Virus record (IMG/VR): IMGVR_UViG_3300025570_000016
Coordinates: 1 to 61,506 of that record
Origin: a virus
DNA: 61,506 nt
Strand: one strand, 5' to 3'
Shown here: in pieces, positions 28,234-36,396 of the stretch
Layout of the letters: each line of letters begins with the position of its first letter
Numbering within the stretch: the stretch's first letter is position 1
The notes under the pieces: generated by a model
What the model saw: the letters and a program-made list of their open reading frames with translations, nothing else
Told to the model about the DNA's origin: nothing
Databases searched by the model: none
Program-made: the position numbers and the translations under genes

Positions 28234-30669
28234 ATGAAAGAGGTAAATGTAAACATATCGGCTGCAGGTTTTCCTAGTCAATTTGTTTCAGATGCAGAGA
28301 AAGCAACTGAAGAATTTGGGATACAGATAGGTCAAGCAATACAGTACGAATGGTTCAAGAGAGATGGTAATTCATGTAGATACTACGACCAATGGAGAGA
28401 CTTTCATAGGCTAAGGTTATACGCAAGGGGTGAGCAGTCTGTTGCTAAATATAAGACTGAGCTTGCCGTTGATGGTGACCTTTCATATTTAAACCTTGAT
28501 TGGACTCCCGTGCCTATACTTCCTAAGTTTGTAGACATCGTTGTTAACGGAATGTCTGACAGACTTTTTAAGGTTAAGGCTTACGCTGAGGATGCAATAT
28601 CACAAGAGAATAGAAGTAAGTTTCAGGAAATGATTCAAGGTCAGATGGTTGCTAAACCAATCCTTGAGACGATACAGAAGAACACAGGTATGAACCCGTT
28701 TACTATGGAGCCTGACGACTTACCTGAGAATGACGAGGAGCTTTCCTTGTACATGAACTTAAACTACAAGCCGGCTATTGAAATAGCTGAGGAGACTGCT
28801 ATTGATACTTTATTCTCAGAGAATAAGTACGCAGACCTACGAAAAAGATTTGACTACGACCTTACCGTTTTAGGTATAGGTGTAGCAAAGCATGAGTTTT
28901 TACCGGGTGCAGGAGTTCAGGTAAGCTATGTAGACCCTGCGAATGTGGTGTACAGCTACACCGAAGACCCACACTTTAAAGATTGTTTTTATTGGGGTGA
29001 GATTAAAACTGTACCTATTGTTGAGTTAATTAAGATTGACCAATCACTTACTAATGAGGATTTAGAAAAAATCTCTCAGCACAGTCAGAGTTGGTATGAC
29101 TACTACAACACGGCTCAGTTTTACGAGAATGATATTTTCTATAAGGACACAGCTACCTTAATGTACTTTAACTATAAGACAACTAAAAAGATTGTCTACA
29201 AGAAAAAGGTATATGACAATGGTGGTTCTAAGATGATTGAGAAGGATGACCAATTCAACCCACCCGTGGAGATGATGGATGAGGGTAACTTCGAGAAGGT
29301 AGAAAAAACTATTGACGTTTGGTACGAAGGCGTTATGGTTATGGGAACAAACATATTACTTAAATGGGAAATGGCTGAGAATATGGTTAGGCCTAAGTCT
29401 GCTAGTCAGCACGCTATCCCTAACTATGTAGCCGTAGCTCCTAGGATGTATAAAGGAAATATTGAGTCTTTAGTAAGAAGAATGATTCCTTTTGCTGATT
29501 TGATTCAGATGACACATCTAAAGCTTCAGCAGGTAATATCAAGAGTTGTTCCTGACGGTGTTTATATTGATGCGGATGGACTGAATGAGGTAGACCTTGG
29601 AACAGGTAGCGCGTATAACCCTGAGGATGCTTTAAGATTATACTTCCAAACAGGTAGTGTAATTGGTAGGAGCTACACGCAGGATGGTGACTACAATCAA
29701 GGTAAAGTTCCTATTCAGCAGCTAACGTCAAATTCAGGTGCTAGTAAGACGCAAATGCTTATTGGTAACTATAACCATTACCTAGGAATGATTCGAGCTG
29801 TAACAGGCTTAAATGAAGCTAGAGACGGTTCTACACCCGACCCTAATTCTTTGGTTGGTGTACAAAAGTTAGCAGCGTTAAATTCTAACACAGCTACAAG
29901 GCACATTCTAGATGGTAGCCTTTATATGTATAAAACATTAGCTGAAGCTTTGACGTACAGGGTTTCTGATATACTAGAGTATGCTGACTTTAAAGATGAG
30001 TTTGTTAATCAGATAGGTAAATACAACGTGTCCATCCTAAACGAGATTAACAGTCTATACATTTATGACTTTGGAGTTTTCATTGAGGTATCTCCTGATG
30101 AAGAAGAAAAGGCTCAGCTTGAGCAGAATATACAGATGGCTTTATCTAAGGGTGATATAAACCTAGAGGACGCTATTGATATTAGAGAGATAAGAAATTT
30201 AAAGCTCGCTAATCAATTACTTAAAGTAAAGAGAATTAAGAAGCAAGAGCGTGACGAGAAGATGGCTATGCAGAAGCAGGCCATGACAGCTCAGCAACAA
30301 TTAAAATCTCAAGAAATGGCGTCTCAGGTAGCTATGCAAAAGATTCAAGCAGAGAGTCAGGCTAAGATGCAGCTCAAGCAAGCTGAGATAGCTTTTGAAA
30401 TTGAGAAGATGAATAATGAGGCTCAGCTTAAATCCATGCTAATGGATAAAGAGTTTAGTCTTAACATGCAGCTACGTGGTGTATCTGAGCAAGCTTTAGA
30501 CCAAAGAGAATCTCAAAGAGAGGACGCTAAATCAGCTCGTATTAGTCAGCAGAACACAGAGCAGAGTAAATTAATAAATCAGCGTAAGAACAACCTACCG
30601 CCTCAGAACTTTGAATCTAATGAGGATAGTTTAGATGGGTTTGATTTAGCTGAATTTAACCCAAGGTAG
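28234..30669 (+). CDS. Portal protein
   Basis: The 811-residue protein begins immediately after terminase. The N-terminal part has the portal-like WFKRDGNSCRYYDQWRDFHRLRLYARG, and the middle NSGASKTQMLIGNYNHYLGM and VTGLNEARDG segments occur in podovirus portals of this group. The C-terminal 170 residues are a Gln/Lys/Met-rich coiled coil, as in the crown or barrel region. It forms the dodecameric ring for DNA passage. Confidence 0.85.
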   Translation: MKEVNVNISAAGFPSQFVSDAEKATEEFGIQIGQAIQYEWFKRDGNSCRYYDQWRDFHRLRLYARGEQSVAKYKTELAVDGDLSYLNLDWTPVPILPKFVDIVVNGMSDRLFKVKAYAEDAISQENRSKFQEMIQGQMVAKPILETIQKNTGMNPFTMEPDDLPENDEELSLYMNLNYKPAIEIAEETAIDTLFSENKYADLRKRFDYDLTVLGIGVAKHEFLPGAGVQVSYVDPANVVYSYTEDPHFKDCFYWGEIKTVPIVELIKIDQSLTNEDLEKISQHSQSWYDYYNTAQFYENDIFYKDTATLMYFNYKTTKKIVYKKKVYDNGGSKMIEKDDQFNPPVEMMDEGNFEKVEKTIDVWYEGVMVMGTNILLKWEMAENMVRPKSASQHAIPNYVAVAPRMYKGNIESLVRRMIPFADLIQMTHLKLQQVISRVVPDGVYIDADGLNEVDLGTGSAYNPEDALRLYFQTGSVIGRSYTQDGDYNQGKVPIQQLTSNSGASKTQMLIGNYNHYLGMIRAVTGLNEARDGSTPDPNSLVGVQKLAALNSNTATRHILDGSLYMYKTLAEALTYRVSDILEYADFKDEFVNQIGKYNVSILNEINSLYIYDFGVFIEVSPDEEEKAQLEQNIQMALSKGDINLEDAIDIREIRNLKLANQLLKVKRIKKQERDEKMAMQKQAMTAQQQLKSQEMASQVAMQKIQAESQAKMQLKQAEIAFEIEKMNNEAQLKSMLMDKEFSLNMQLRGVSEQALDQRESQREDAKSARISQQNTEQSKLINQRKNNLPPQNFESNEDSLDGFDLAEFNPR

Positions 30670-30670
30670 T

Positions 30671-30826
30671 ATGGCGACAAAAGGTAGAACAAAAAAGAAT
30701 AAGATATGTCCTGCAGGGATTGCTTGGGCTAAAAGAACATTCGATAGATACCCTTCAGCTTATGCAAACATGGCTGCAAGCAAATATTGTAAAGACCCTA
30801 ACTACGCTAAAAAATCTAAAAAGTAA
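30671..30826 (+). CDS. Small basic Cys protein, 51 aa
   Basis: The 51-residue protein reads KICPAGIAWAKRTFDRYPSA, then YCKDPNYAKK. The ICPAG/YCKDP pair is seen in small basic proteins next to structural genes of marine phages. It is coupled by TAATG to the next micro-ORF. Possibly virion-packaged; function unknown. Confidence 0.7.
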   Translation: MATKGRTKKNKICPAGIAWAKRTFDRYPSAYANMAASKYCKDPNYAKKSKK

Positions 30827-30876
30827 TGGCAGCATACGGAACTAAAAAGAAGAAGCCTAAAAAACCAAAGTACTAA
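30826..30876 (+). CDS. Sixteen-residue basic micro-ORF
   Basis: The frame MAAYGTKKKKPKKPKY is bounded by TAATG overlaps on both sides, so ribosomes would re-initiate through it. The peptide is strongly basic, like its neighbours. It may be a coupling device or a real peptide. Confidence 0.45.
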   Translation: MAAYGTKKKKPKKPKY

Positions 30877-31121
30877 TGGGTGAGCTTAAGAAGTGGAGAG
30901 ATGAGAAATGGGTTCGCATAGGGACTGACGGTTCTATTAAAGGAGCGTGCGGTACTAGTAAGGATAAGAAGAACCCTGATAGATGCTTACCGCTTAACAA
31001 AGCTAACAGCATGAGTAAGGCAGAACGAGCTTCAACGGCTAAGAAGAAAAAGAAGTACGGAAGAACAAAGCAGTTTGTGTCCAATACCAAGGCCGGTAAG
31101 GTGACAAGGAAAAGCGTCTAA
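30876..31121 (+). CDS. DUF6321-like basic protein, 81 aa
   Basis: The 81-residue, Lys-rich protein has KNPDRCLPLNKANSMSKAERASTAKKKKK, here in the middle of the chain, a pattern found in cyanophage and other marine-phage small proteins (DUF6321 type). It lies between portal and scaffold. Probably binds DNA in the virion; function unproven. Confidence 0.7.
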   Translation: MGELKKWRDEKWVRIGTDGSIKGACGTSKDKKNPDRCLPLNKANSMSKAERASTAKKKKKYGRTKQFVSNTKAGKVTRKSV

Positions 31122-31140
31122 AATATAAATAAATTTTGTT

Positions 31141-31148
31141 TAACTTTG
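31141..31148 (+). promoter_or_regulatory. Promoter -7 element for scaffold and capsid
   Basis: TAACTTTG is followed by the late leader AAAATCAAATCAAATG. High expression of capsid would be expected from here. Confidence 0.65.
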
Positions 31149-31164
31149 CATAAAATCAAATCAA

Positions 31165-32265
31165 ATGGAAATTAAAGTAAAAGCGTTAGACGGTGTAGAG
31201 CAGAAGTCTACATCGGAGGTGGAAGGGGAATTGCTAGAAAAGCATGAAGAGCAGTTTGAGGACTCAGCACCAACAGAAGAAACTCAGGTAATAGAAGAAC
31301 CGCAAACCGAAGAGGTTGAGCAGCAAGAGCCGCAAGGCATTACCGAGGAGCAAGTTCTTTCACATATTAAAGAAAGATACAATAAGGAGATTACATCAGT
31401 AGATGAGTTGTTTGTAGAGCGAGAAGCTCAAGAAGAATTACCTGAGGATGTGGCTGCTTATTTTAAGTATAAAAAAGAAACAGGGCGAGGCATCAGTGAC
31501 TATGTTAAATTACAACAGGACTTTGATGAGGTAAACCCTGAATCTTTGCTAAGAGATTATCTTAAGGCTACGGAAACAGCTCTTGACGATGACGACATTC
31601 AGTCGTTGATGGATGAGTATTCCTACGATGCAGACTTGGATGAAGAGTCGGATATTAAGAAAATCAAGGTAGCAAAGAAAAAAGCTATTGCTAAGGCTAA
31701 GAACTACTTTACCGAGCAGCAGGAGATGTACAAGCAACCACTTGAGTCAAGACAGGAAGCTATCTCTGAAAGCGAGAATGAGGAGTACAAAGCGTATAAG
31801 CAGTATTTGAATGAGGCGGCAACGCAGCAAGAGGAGACAAAAAGAAAGTCTGAGTGGTTCTCACAAAAGACTGACGAGGTTTTCAGCAATGATTTCAAAG
31901 GTTTTGATTTCAAGATTGGGGAAGACCAAATCACTTTTAATCCGGGTAGTGCAGAGGAAGTAAAGAAAGCTCAGCTATCACCAATGAATTTTGTTAACAA
32001 GTATTTGGATGATAACGGACTTATGAATGACGCTGCAGGATACCACAAAGCACTAGCCGTTGCAATGAATCCTGAGAAGTTTGCTCAATTTTTTTATGAG
32101 CAGGGTAAAGCAAACGCAACAGAGGATGTTATGAGGAAGACTAAGAATATTAATATGACAACTCGCAACGCCCCTGCTTCAACTGTTAAATCAGGAACAC
32201 AGTATAAATCTTTGAGTAACGACTCAGGTCGAGGTTTAAAGATTAGAAGTATTAAAAGAAAATAA
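31165..32265 (+). CDS. Capsid scaffolding protein
   Basis: The 366-residue protein is very acidic in its first 90 residues (Glu/Gln-rich), then long helical with EEYKAYKQYLNEAATQQEE, and has a basic C-terminus. This composition and the position between portal and major capsid are those of scaffolding proteins, which guide prohead assembly and are then removed. No protease motif is seen. Confidence 0.75.
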   Translation: MEIKVKALDGVEQKSTSEVEGELLEKHEEQFEDSAPTEETQVIEEPQTEEVEQQEPQGITEEQVLSHIKERYNKEITSVDELFVEREAQEELPEDVAAYFKYKKETGRGISDYVKLQQDFDEVNPESLLRDYLKATETALDDDDIQSLMDEYSYDADLDEESDIKKIKVAKKKAIAKAKNYFTEQQEMYKQPLESRQEAISESENEEYKAYKQYLNEAATQQEETKRKSEWFSQKTDEVFSNDFKGFDFKIGEDQITFNPGSAEEVKKAQLSPMNFVNKYLDDNGLMNDAAGYHKALAVAMNPEKFAQFFYEQGKANATEDVMRKTKNINMTTRNAPASTVKSGTQYKSLSNDSGRGLKIRSIKRK

Positions 32266-32283
32266 TCTTAAAAAAACAAAAAA

Positions 32284-33720
32284 ATGGCAGGTTCAGTACA
32301 GGGCACTCCGGGCTTTAATTTACAGCCGAGTGCAGAACAGGTTGCTACAAGTAGCAACTACATTACAGATTTTAACTTCTTGAATCAGTATCTACCGGAT
32401 ACTTACGAGAAGGAATTCGAGCGTTATGGTAACCGTACCGTAGCATCTTTCCTACGATTGGTAGGAGCAGAGATGCCAACTAACTCAGACCTTATCAAAT
32501 GGGCTGAGCAAGGAAGGCTTCACACTAAATACGTAGACGTAACGACAACCGCTACAGGAGCTCAAGATACAGCTACATTTACAGTTAATGACGTTTTATC
32601 TCCGGGTTCAGGTGCTATCGCTATTCGTACCGGTCAAACTCTTATGTTTACCAACAATGCGGGTGGTCAGAACTTTAAAGCAGTTGTAACTTCTGTTGAC
32701 ACAGCAAACGGGACTTTCGTTGCAGCGTTCTACGATGCTTCAGTAACTTTTGCAGCAGCAACATTTACTTGTTTTGTTTACGGTTCTGAGTTCAAGAAAG
32801 GAACATTGGGTATGGAAGGTTCTTTGGAAGCTGATGACGTATTCTTTGAAAACAAACCAATTATCCTTAAAGATAAGTACGCAGTATCAGGTTCTGATAT
32901 GGCTCAAATCGGATGGGTTGAGGTTACTACAGAGAACGGTGCTACAGGATACCTTTGGTACTTGAAGTCTGAGCACGAAACTCGTCTTCGTTTTGATGAC
33001 TACCTAGAAACAGCTATGCTAGAAGCAATTCCTGCAGCAGTTAATTCAGGTGCTCAAGCTGCACTAGGTAATAATACTACTACAGCAGGAGCTCCAACAG
33101 GAGCAGGTTCTGAGGGTGTGTTCTACGCAGTAGAGAACAGAGGTAACGTGTGGTCAGGTGGTAACCCTAACGTATTGGGTGACTTTGACGCTGTTATCCA
33201 ACGTCTTGACAAGCAAGGTTCTATTGAGGAGAACGTAATCTTCGTTGACCGTCAGTTTGGATTCGACATTGATGACATGTTAGCTGCTCAGAACTCTTAC
33301 GGTGCAGGTGGTACGTCTTACGGACTATTTGACAATGACGAAGAGATGGCTCTTAACTTAGGATTCACAGGATTCCGAAGAGGGTATGACTTCTACAAGT
33401 CTGATTGGAAATACTTGAATGACCCAACTATGCGTGGTGGTTTACCATCAGGAGCAGGTTCAGGAAAAATTAACGGATTGTTAGTTCCTGCAGGTTCAAC
33501 TTCAGTGTATGACCAAATCTTAGGTAAGAACGCTAAGCGTCCTTTCTTACATGTACGTTACCGTGCTTCACAAACTGAAGACCGACGTTACAAGACTTGG
33601 ATTACAGGTTCAGCAGGTGGCGCAGCTACTTCTAGCTTGGATGCAATGGAGGTTAACTTCTTGTCTGAGAGAGCTGTATGTACCTTAGGTGCAAACAACT
33701 TCTTCTTATTCCAAGAGTAG
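32284..33720 (+). CDS. Major capsid protein
   Basis: The 478-residue protein follows the scaffold, has its own upstream A-rich leader and is closed by a strong hairpin. The codons are notably uniform (highly expressed gene). Segments such as YEKEFERYGNRTVASFLRLVGAEMPT and the C-terminal AMEVNFLSERAVCTLGANNFFLF fit HK97-fold capsid proteins of Bacteroidota podoviruses. A beta-rich insert (about 85-165) may be a surface domain. Confidence 0.85.
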   Translation: MAGSVQGTPGFNLQPSAEQVATSSNYITDFNFLNQYLPDTYEKEFERYGNRTVASFLRLVGAEMPTNSDLIKWAEQGRLHTKYVDVTTTATGAQDTATFTVNDVLSPGSGAIAIRTGQTLMFTNNAGGQNFKAVVTSVDTANGTFVAAFYDASVTFAAATFTCFVYGSEFKKGTLGMEGSLEADDVFFENKPIILKDKYAVSGSDMAQIGWVEVTTENGATGYLWYLKSEHETRLRFDDYLETAMLEAIPAAVNSGAQAALGNNTTTAGAPTGAGSEGVFYAVENRGNVWSGGNPNVLGDFDAVIQRLDKQGSIEENVIFVDRQFGFDIDDMLAAQNSYGAGGTSYGLFDNDEEMALNLGFTGFRRGYDFYKSDWKYLNDPTMRGGLPSGAGSGKINGLLVPAGSTSVYDQILGKNAKRPFLHVRYRASQTEDRRYKTWITGSAGGAATSSLDAMEVNFLSERAVCTLGANNFFLFQE

Positions 33721-33726
33721 TATATT

Positions 33727-33759
33727 AAAAAGGGAGTCCGTTATAACGGACTCTCTTTT
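33727..33759 (+). terminator. Terminator after the capsid gene, built on the common palindrome
   Basis: A thirteen-pair stem from AAAAGGGAG to CTCTCTTTT encloses TCCGTTATAACGGA. The flanking A and T runs make it work in both directions. It lies seven bases after the capsid stop. Confidence 0.8.
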
Positions 33760-33786
33760 ACTTTTTTAAATTCTAATTAAATTCAA

Positions 33787-34539
33787 ATGAAAAAAACAGT
33801 AGAGTACGTAGACAAGCAGTATAAGTTATTAGGTAGCAGTGTACCATTATCATTTATGCTCGCATCAAGAAACACAAGAAGATTTCCATTGCTATGGTTT
33901 GATGAGGAGAAAGGTGAGAACAGAGCCCTTCGATACGCAAGAAACCAAAAGAGTCCGTTTGAGGATGAGCAAGATGGGAATGCAATATTAGAGCCTATCA
34001 TATTCGATGACGGCTTCCTTACAGTTCCAAAAACAAATCAGGTATTACAGAAGTTCTTAGAGATACACCCGTCTAATGGTGTTAAGTACGCTACCATTGA
34101 TAAAGCTAAAGAGGCTAAGGAGATAGTAGAAGACCTTAACGTAGAGGTTGACGCATTGATTGCAGCTCGCGAGCTTTCAATAGAGCAGATAGAGGCTGTA
34201 ACCCGTGTAGCTTTTGGTACAGACCCAAGCAATATCACATCGGCAGAACTTAGAAGGGATATACTTTTATTCGCTAAGCAGGACCCGCACGCATTCTTAG
34301 CGGTTGTAGGAGATGCTTCTCTTCAGATTGACTCCAAGGTTCAGTCGTTCTTTGATAAGAGCGTGTTGACGTTTAGAAACAATAAGAAGGAGGTATTCTT
34401 TAATACACCAAGCAACAAGAAGCGTATGCTGACAATACCTTTCGGTGAGGACCCGTTGTATGTGGTATCATCATATTTACAGAGCGATGAGGGGCTTGAT
34501 GTCCTTGAGTTCTTAGAGAAGGTCGCAGAGACCAAGTAG
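33787..34539 (+). CDS. Unknown virion or assembly protein, 250 aa
   Basis: The 250-residue protein is mixed alpha/beta: an N-terminal domain with SFMLASRNTRRFPLLWFDEEKG, a helical middle (AKEAKEIVEDLNVEVDALI) and a C-terminal KRMLTIPFGEDPLYVVSSYL. It directly follows the capsid gene, has the leader AAATTCAAATG and ends at a terminator. A head-completion role is likely by position only. Confidence 0.6.
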   Translation: MKKTVEYVDKQYKLLGSSVPLSFMLASRNTRRFPLLWFDEEKGENRALRYARNQKSPFEDEQDGNAILEPIIFDDGFLTVPKTNQVLQKFLEIHPSNGVKYATIDKAKEAKEIVEDLNVEVDALIAARELSIEQIEAVTRVAFGTDPSNITSAELRRDILLFAKQDPHAFLAVVGDASLQIDSKVQSFFDKSVLTFRNNKKEVFFNTPSNKKRMLTIPFGEDPLYVVSSYLQSDEGLDVLEFLEKVAETK

Positions 34540-34546
34540 TAAAAGA

Positions 34547-34573
34547 GGAGGCAGAAATGCTTCCTTTTTTTTT
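34547..34573 (+). terminator. Rho-independent terminator
   Basis: Seven pairs GGAGGCA/TGCTTCC with a GAAA loop (34547-34564) are followed by a run of nine T. The next promoter begins at once. Confidence 0.9.
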
Positions 34574-34575
34574 GC

Positions 34576-34583
34576 TATCTTTG
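34576..34583 (+). promoter_or_regulatory. Promoter -7 element for the paralogue array
   Basis: TATCTTTG directly follows the terminator T-run and precedes six small paralogous genes. Confidence 0.65.
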
Positions 34584-34617
34584 TTTCATTATTAATCATC
34601 TAATATTTTTTTTAACG

Positions 34618-34899
34618 ATGGCAAAATTCTTAACATTTAACAACTCAGGTCAGAGTTTTCTACTCCCTGCTGATGGTTTTATTATGGCTAAAAAATTTGA
34701 TGCTACATCAACAATCTTGTACTACATCTCGGCAAACGACAAGGAACAAATAAGGCTCACACACGCGTCTCAGTCAGGTCATGAAATAGCTGACTTTATT
34801 CAAGACCAATTTATTAACTTAGCTCAAACGAATTGGAGAAATGCGGTTGTAAACATTACATCTTCATCTCCACTAACCTTAGTTGCAGAAATACGATGA
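34618..34899 (+). CDS. Small paralogue, family A copy 1 (93 aa)
   Basis: It begins MAKFLTFNNSGQSFLLPADGF and contains QIRLTHA, IADFIQDQFINLAQTNWRNAVVNIT. Copies 2 and 3 lie at 35192 and 35797, alternating with family B. The same core (initial MAK-F/Y-L strand, then an LTH-like strand and an amphipathic helix) appears split in the large tail proteins at 36397 and 38219. Probably a small virion oligomerisation unit, perhaps decoration or fibre base; function inferred. Confidence 0.7.
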   Translation: MAKFLTFNNSGQSFLLPADGFIMAKKFDATSTILYYISANDKEQIRLTHASQSGHEIADFIQDQFINLAQTNWRNAVVNITSSSPLTLVAEIR

Positions 34900-35189
34900 A
34901 AAAGTTTTTAAAAATATACAACGACTCAGAGTCAAGGTATGTAGCTATTAATGCTGACGAAGTTAATTTTCTTTTAAGTACATCTACAACTTTAGAGTTT
35001 TTTTACAGCGTAACAGATGATTTTAAAAATAATGTAAATGTAAATTATGGTTCAGTTAATGATGAAACCAAAAGAGAGATTAAAAACGTCGTTATAACGG
35101 CATTTCAAAAATTAATGTGTAAGTCTTACTCTAAAGCAACAATAGATGTAAAGCTACCTGCAACTGTAACATCAATAGTAATACAATAA
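34896..35189 (+). CDS. Small paralogue, family B copy 1 (97 aa)
   Basis: It begins MKKFLKIYNDSESRYVAINA and ends with SYSKATIDVKLPATVTSIVI. I chose the internal ATG 34896, which matches the start of the two other B copies and overlaps the A copy by four bases. B shares a distant overall plan with A (KFL strand, Tyr/Val strand, terminal beta strand). Confidence 0.7.
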   Translation: MKKFLKIYNDSESRYVAINADEVNFLLSTSTTLEFFYSVTDDFKNNVNVNYGSVNDETKREIKNVVITAFQKLMCKSYSKATIDVKLPATVTSIVIQ

Positions 35190-35191
35190 TT

Positions 35192-35494
35192 ATGGCAAAA
35201 TTTTTAACAATAGATACAGGTGTTGAAGGGAAGTTTTTAATCCCTGCAGATGGTTTTGTTTTTAGTAGAAAAGAATCAGACATAAAGACATACATTTTTC
35301 TTAAAAACAACAATGTTCGTGATACTTTGGTTCTTACATACGATTCTGTAAGTGGTTTTGATGAAAACGCTTTAACTAAGTTTATTCAAGACGAGATGGT
35401 GGAGTTAGCTCAAACTCATTGGACTAATGCTGTTGTAGACATTACAGATAGAATACCTAAGCCTTATAATATAACAAACGTATCAATATTATAA
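35192..35494 (+). CDS. Small paralogue, family A copy 2 (100 aa)
   Basis: It starts MAKFLTIDTGVEGKFLIPADGF and has FIQDEMVELAQTHWTNAVVDIT, clearly homologous to copies at 34618 and 35797. It has diverged strongly at DNA level, so the duplication is old and maintained by selection. Confidence 0.7.
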   Translation: MAKFLTIDTGVEGKFLIPADGFVFSRKESDIKTYIFLKNNNVRDTLVLTYDSVSGFDENALTKFIQDEMVELAQTHWTNAVVDITDRIPKPYNITNVSIL

Positions 35495-35496
35495 TT

Positions 35497-35793
35497 ATGA
35501 AGAAGTTTTTAAATATATACAACGACGCTGATGATATGTACGTTTTGTGTAATGTATCAGACATTAAGTTTGTAACTGTTAGTGCTCTTAACCCAACAAC
35601 TGAAACGCAATTGTTTTACAACTTAAAGGACTCAACCACCGACCAAATAATAATAACACATGCTGTTGACTCTTTAGGTTTGAATAGGAACGCTATTGTA
35701 GCCGCTATAAAGGAAGTGTCAAGTAAGGGTTATACTAAATCTTTTATTGAGGTTAAACTACCGATAGCGGTAACACAAATAACAAACGGATAA
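35497..35793 (+). CDS. Small paralogue, family B copy 2 (98 aa)
   Basis: It starts MKKFLNIYNDADDMYVLCNV and ends GYTKSFIEVKLPIAVTQI, matching B copies at 34896 and 36090. It sits two bases after the A copy 2 stop. Confidence 0.7.
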   Translation: MKKFLNIYNDADDMYVLCNVSDIKFVTVSALNPTTETQLFYNLKDSTTDQIIITHAVDSLGLNRNAIVAAIKEVSSKGYTKSFIEVKLPIAVTQITNG

Positions 35794-35796
35794 GAC

Positions 35797-36087
35797 ATGG
35801 CAAAATTTTTAACAGTAACAGTAAGTGGTGCAGATTACATAATTCCTCAGAATGGTTTTGTTGCAGTTTCGCAAGAGCCAACTGATAACACTAGAACAAA
35901 TGTAAACTATGTTTCAGCAAACATTAGCGACCAAATTCTATTGTATCATTCGGCAGACGCAGGGAAACTTGTTCAGGATTTTTTAAAAGAAAAGTTTAAA
36001 GAGATGGCAGAAACAAATTGGACGAATGCAATAATTGACATTACCGATGACTGCCCTTTAAGTATAACATCTGTAACAATAGTTTAG
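35797..36087 (+). CDS. Small paralogue, family A copy 3 (96 aa)
   Basis: It starts MAKFLTVTVSGADYIIPQNGF and contains FLKEKFKEMAETNWTNAIIDIT. Third A member of the alternating array. Confidence 0.7.
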   Translation: MAKFLTVTVSGADYIIPQNGFVAVSQEPTDNTRTNVNYVSANISDQILLYHSADAGKLVQDFLKEKFKEMAETNWTNAIIDITDDCPLSITSVTIV

Positions 36088-36089
36088 AT

Positions 36090-36386
36090 ATGGAAAAGTT
36101 TTTAGAAATATACAATGACGCTGATGGTAAATACGTTTTAGTTTCAGCAAATAGAATTAAGTTTGTAGCTAAAGAAACAGGTAGCACTGTTAATACTTGG
36201 ATATATTATAACGCTCAAAGCACGGATGAAGATATTGTTCAGGTAGAAACAGCAGTAACCTCTTCAGGTTATGAAGTACAAAACGAAATTATAGATGCTA
36301 TTGCTAAAATTGCAAGCGAGGATTATACCAAGTCTTCTTTAAAGTTAAAACTATCTTTAGAGGTAGCTAGTATTTCAATTATTTAA
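36090..36386 (+). CDS. Small paralogue, family B copy 3 (98 aa)
   Basis: It starts MEKFLEIYNDADGKYVLVSA and ends DYTKSSLKLKLSLEVASISI. Last member of the ABABAB array; the next gene begins with an A-like segment and carries large inserts. Confidence 0.7.
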   Translation: MEKFLEIYNDADGKYVLVSANRIKFVAKETGSTVNTWIYYNAQSTDEDIVQVETAVTSSGYEVQNEIIDAIAKIASEDYTKSSLKLKLSLEVASISII

Positions 36387-36396
36387 AAAGAATGAA

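Noticed and set aside
32820-32860. CTGATGA followed by GAAA inside the capsid gene
   Set aside because: The intervening bases do not form helix II and no helix I or III pairs; it is a chance match in codons.
35085-35101. CGTCGTTATAACGGC resembling the common palindrome
   Set aside because: It lies in coding sequence of a family B gene and the outer bases do not match the TCCG/CGGA arms.
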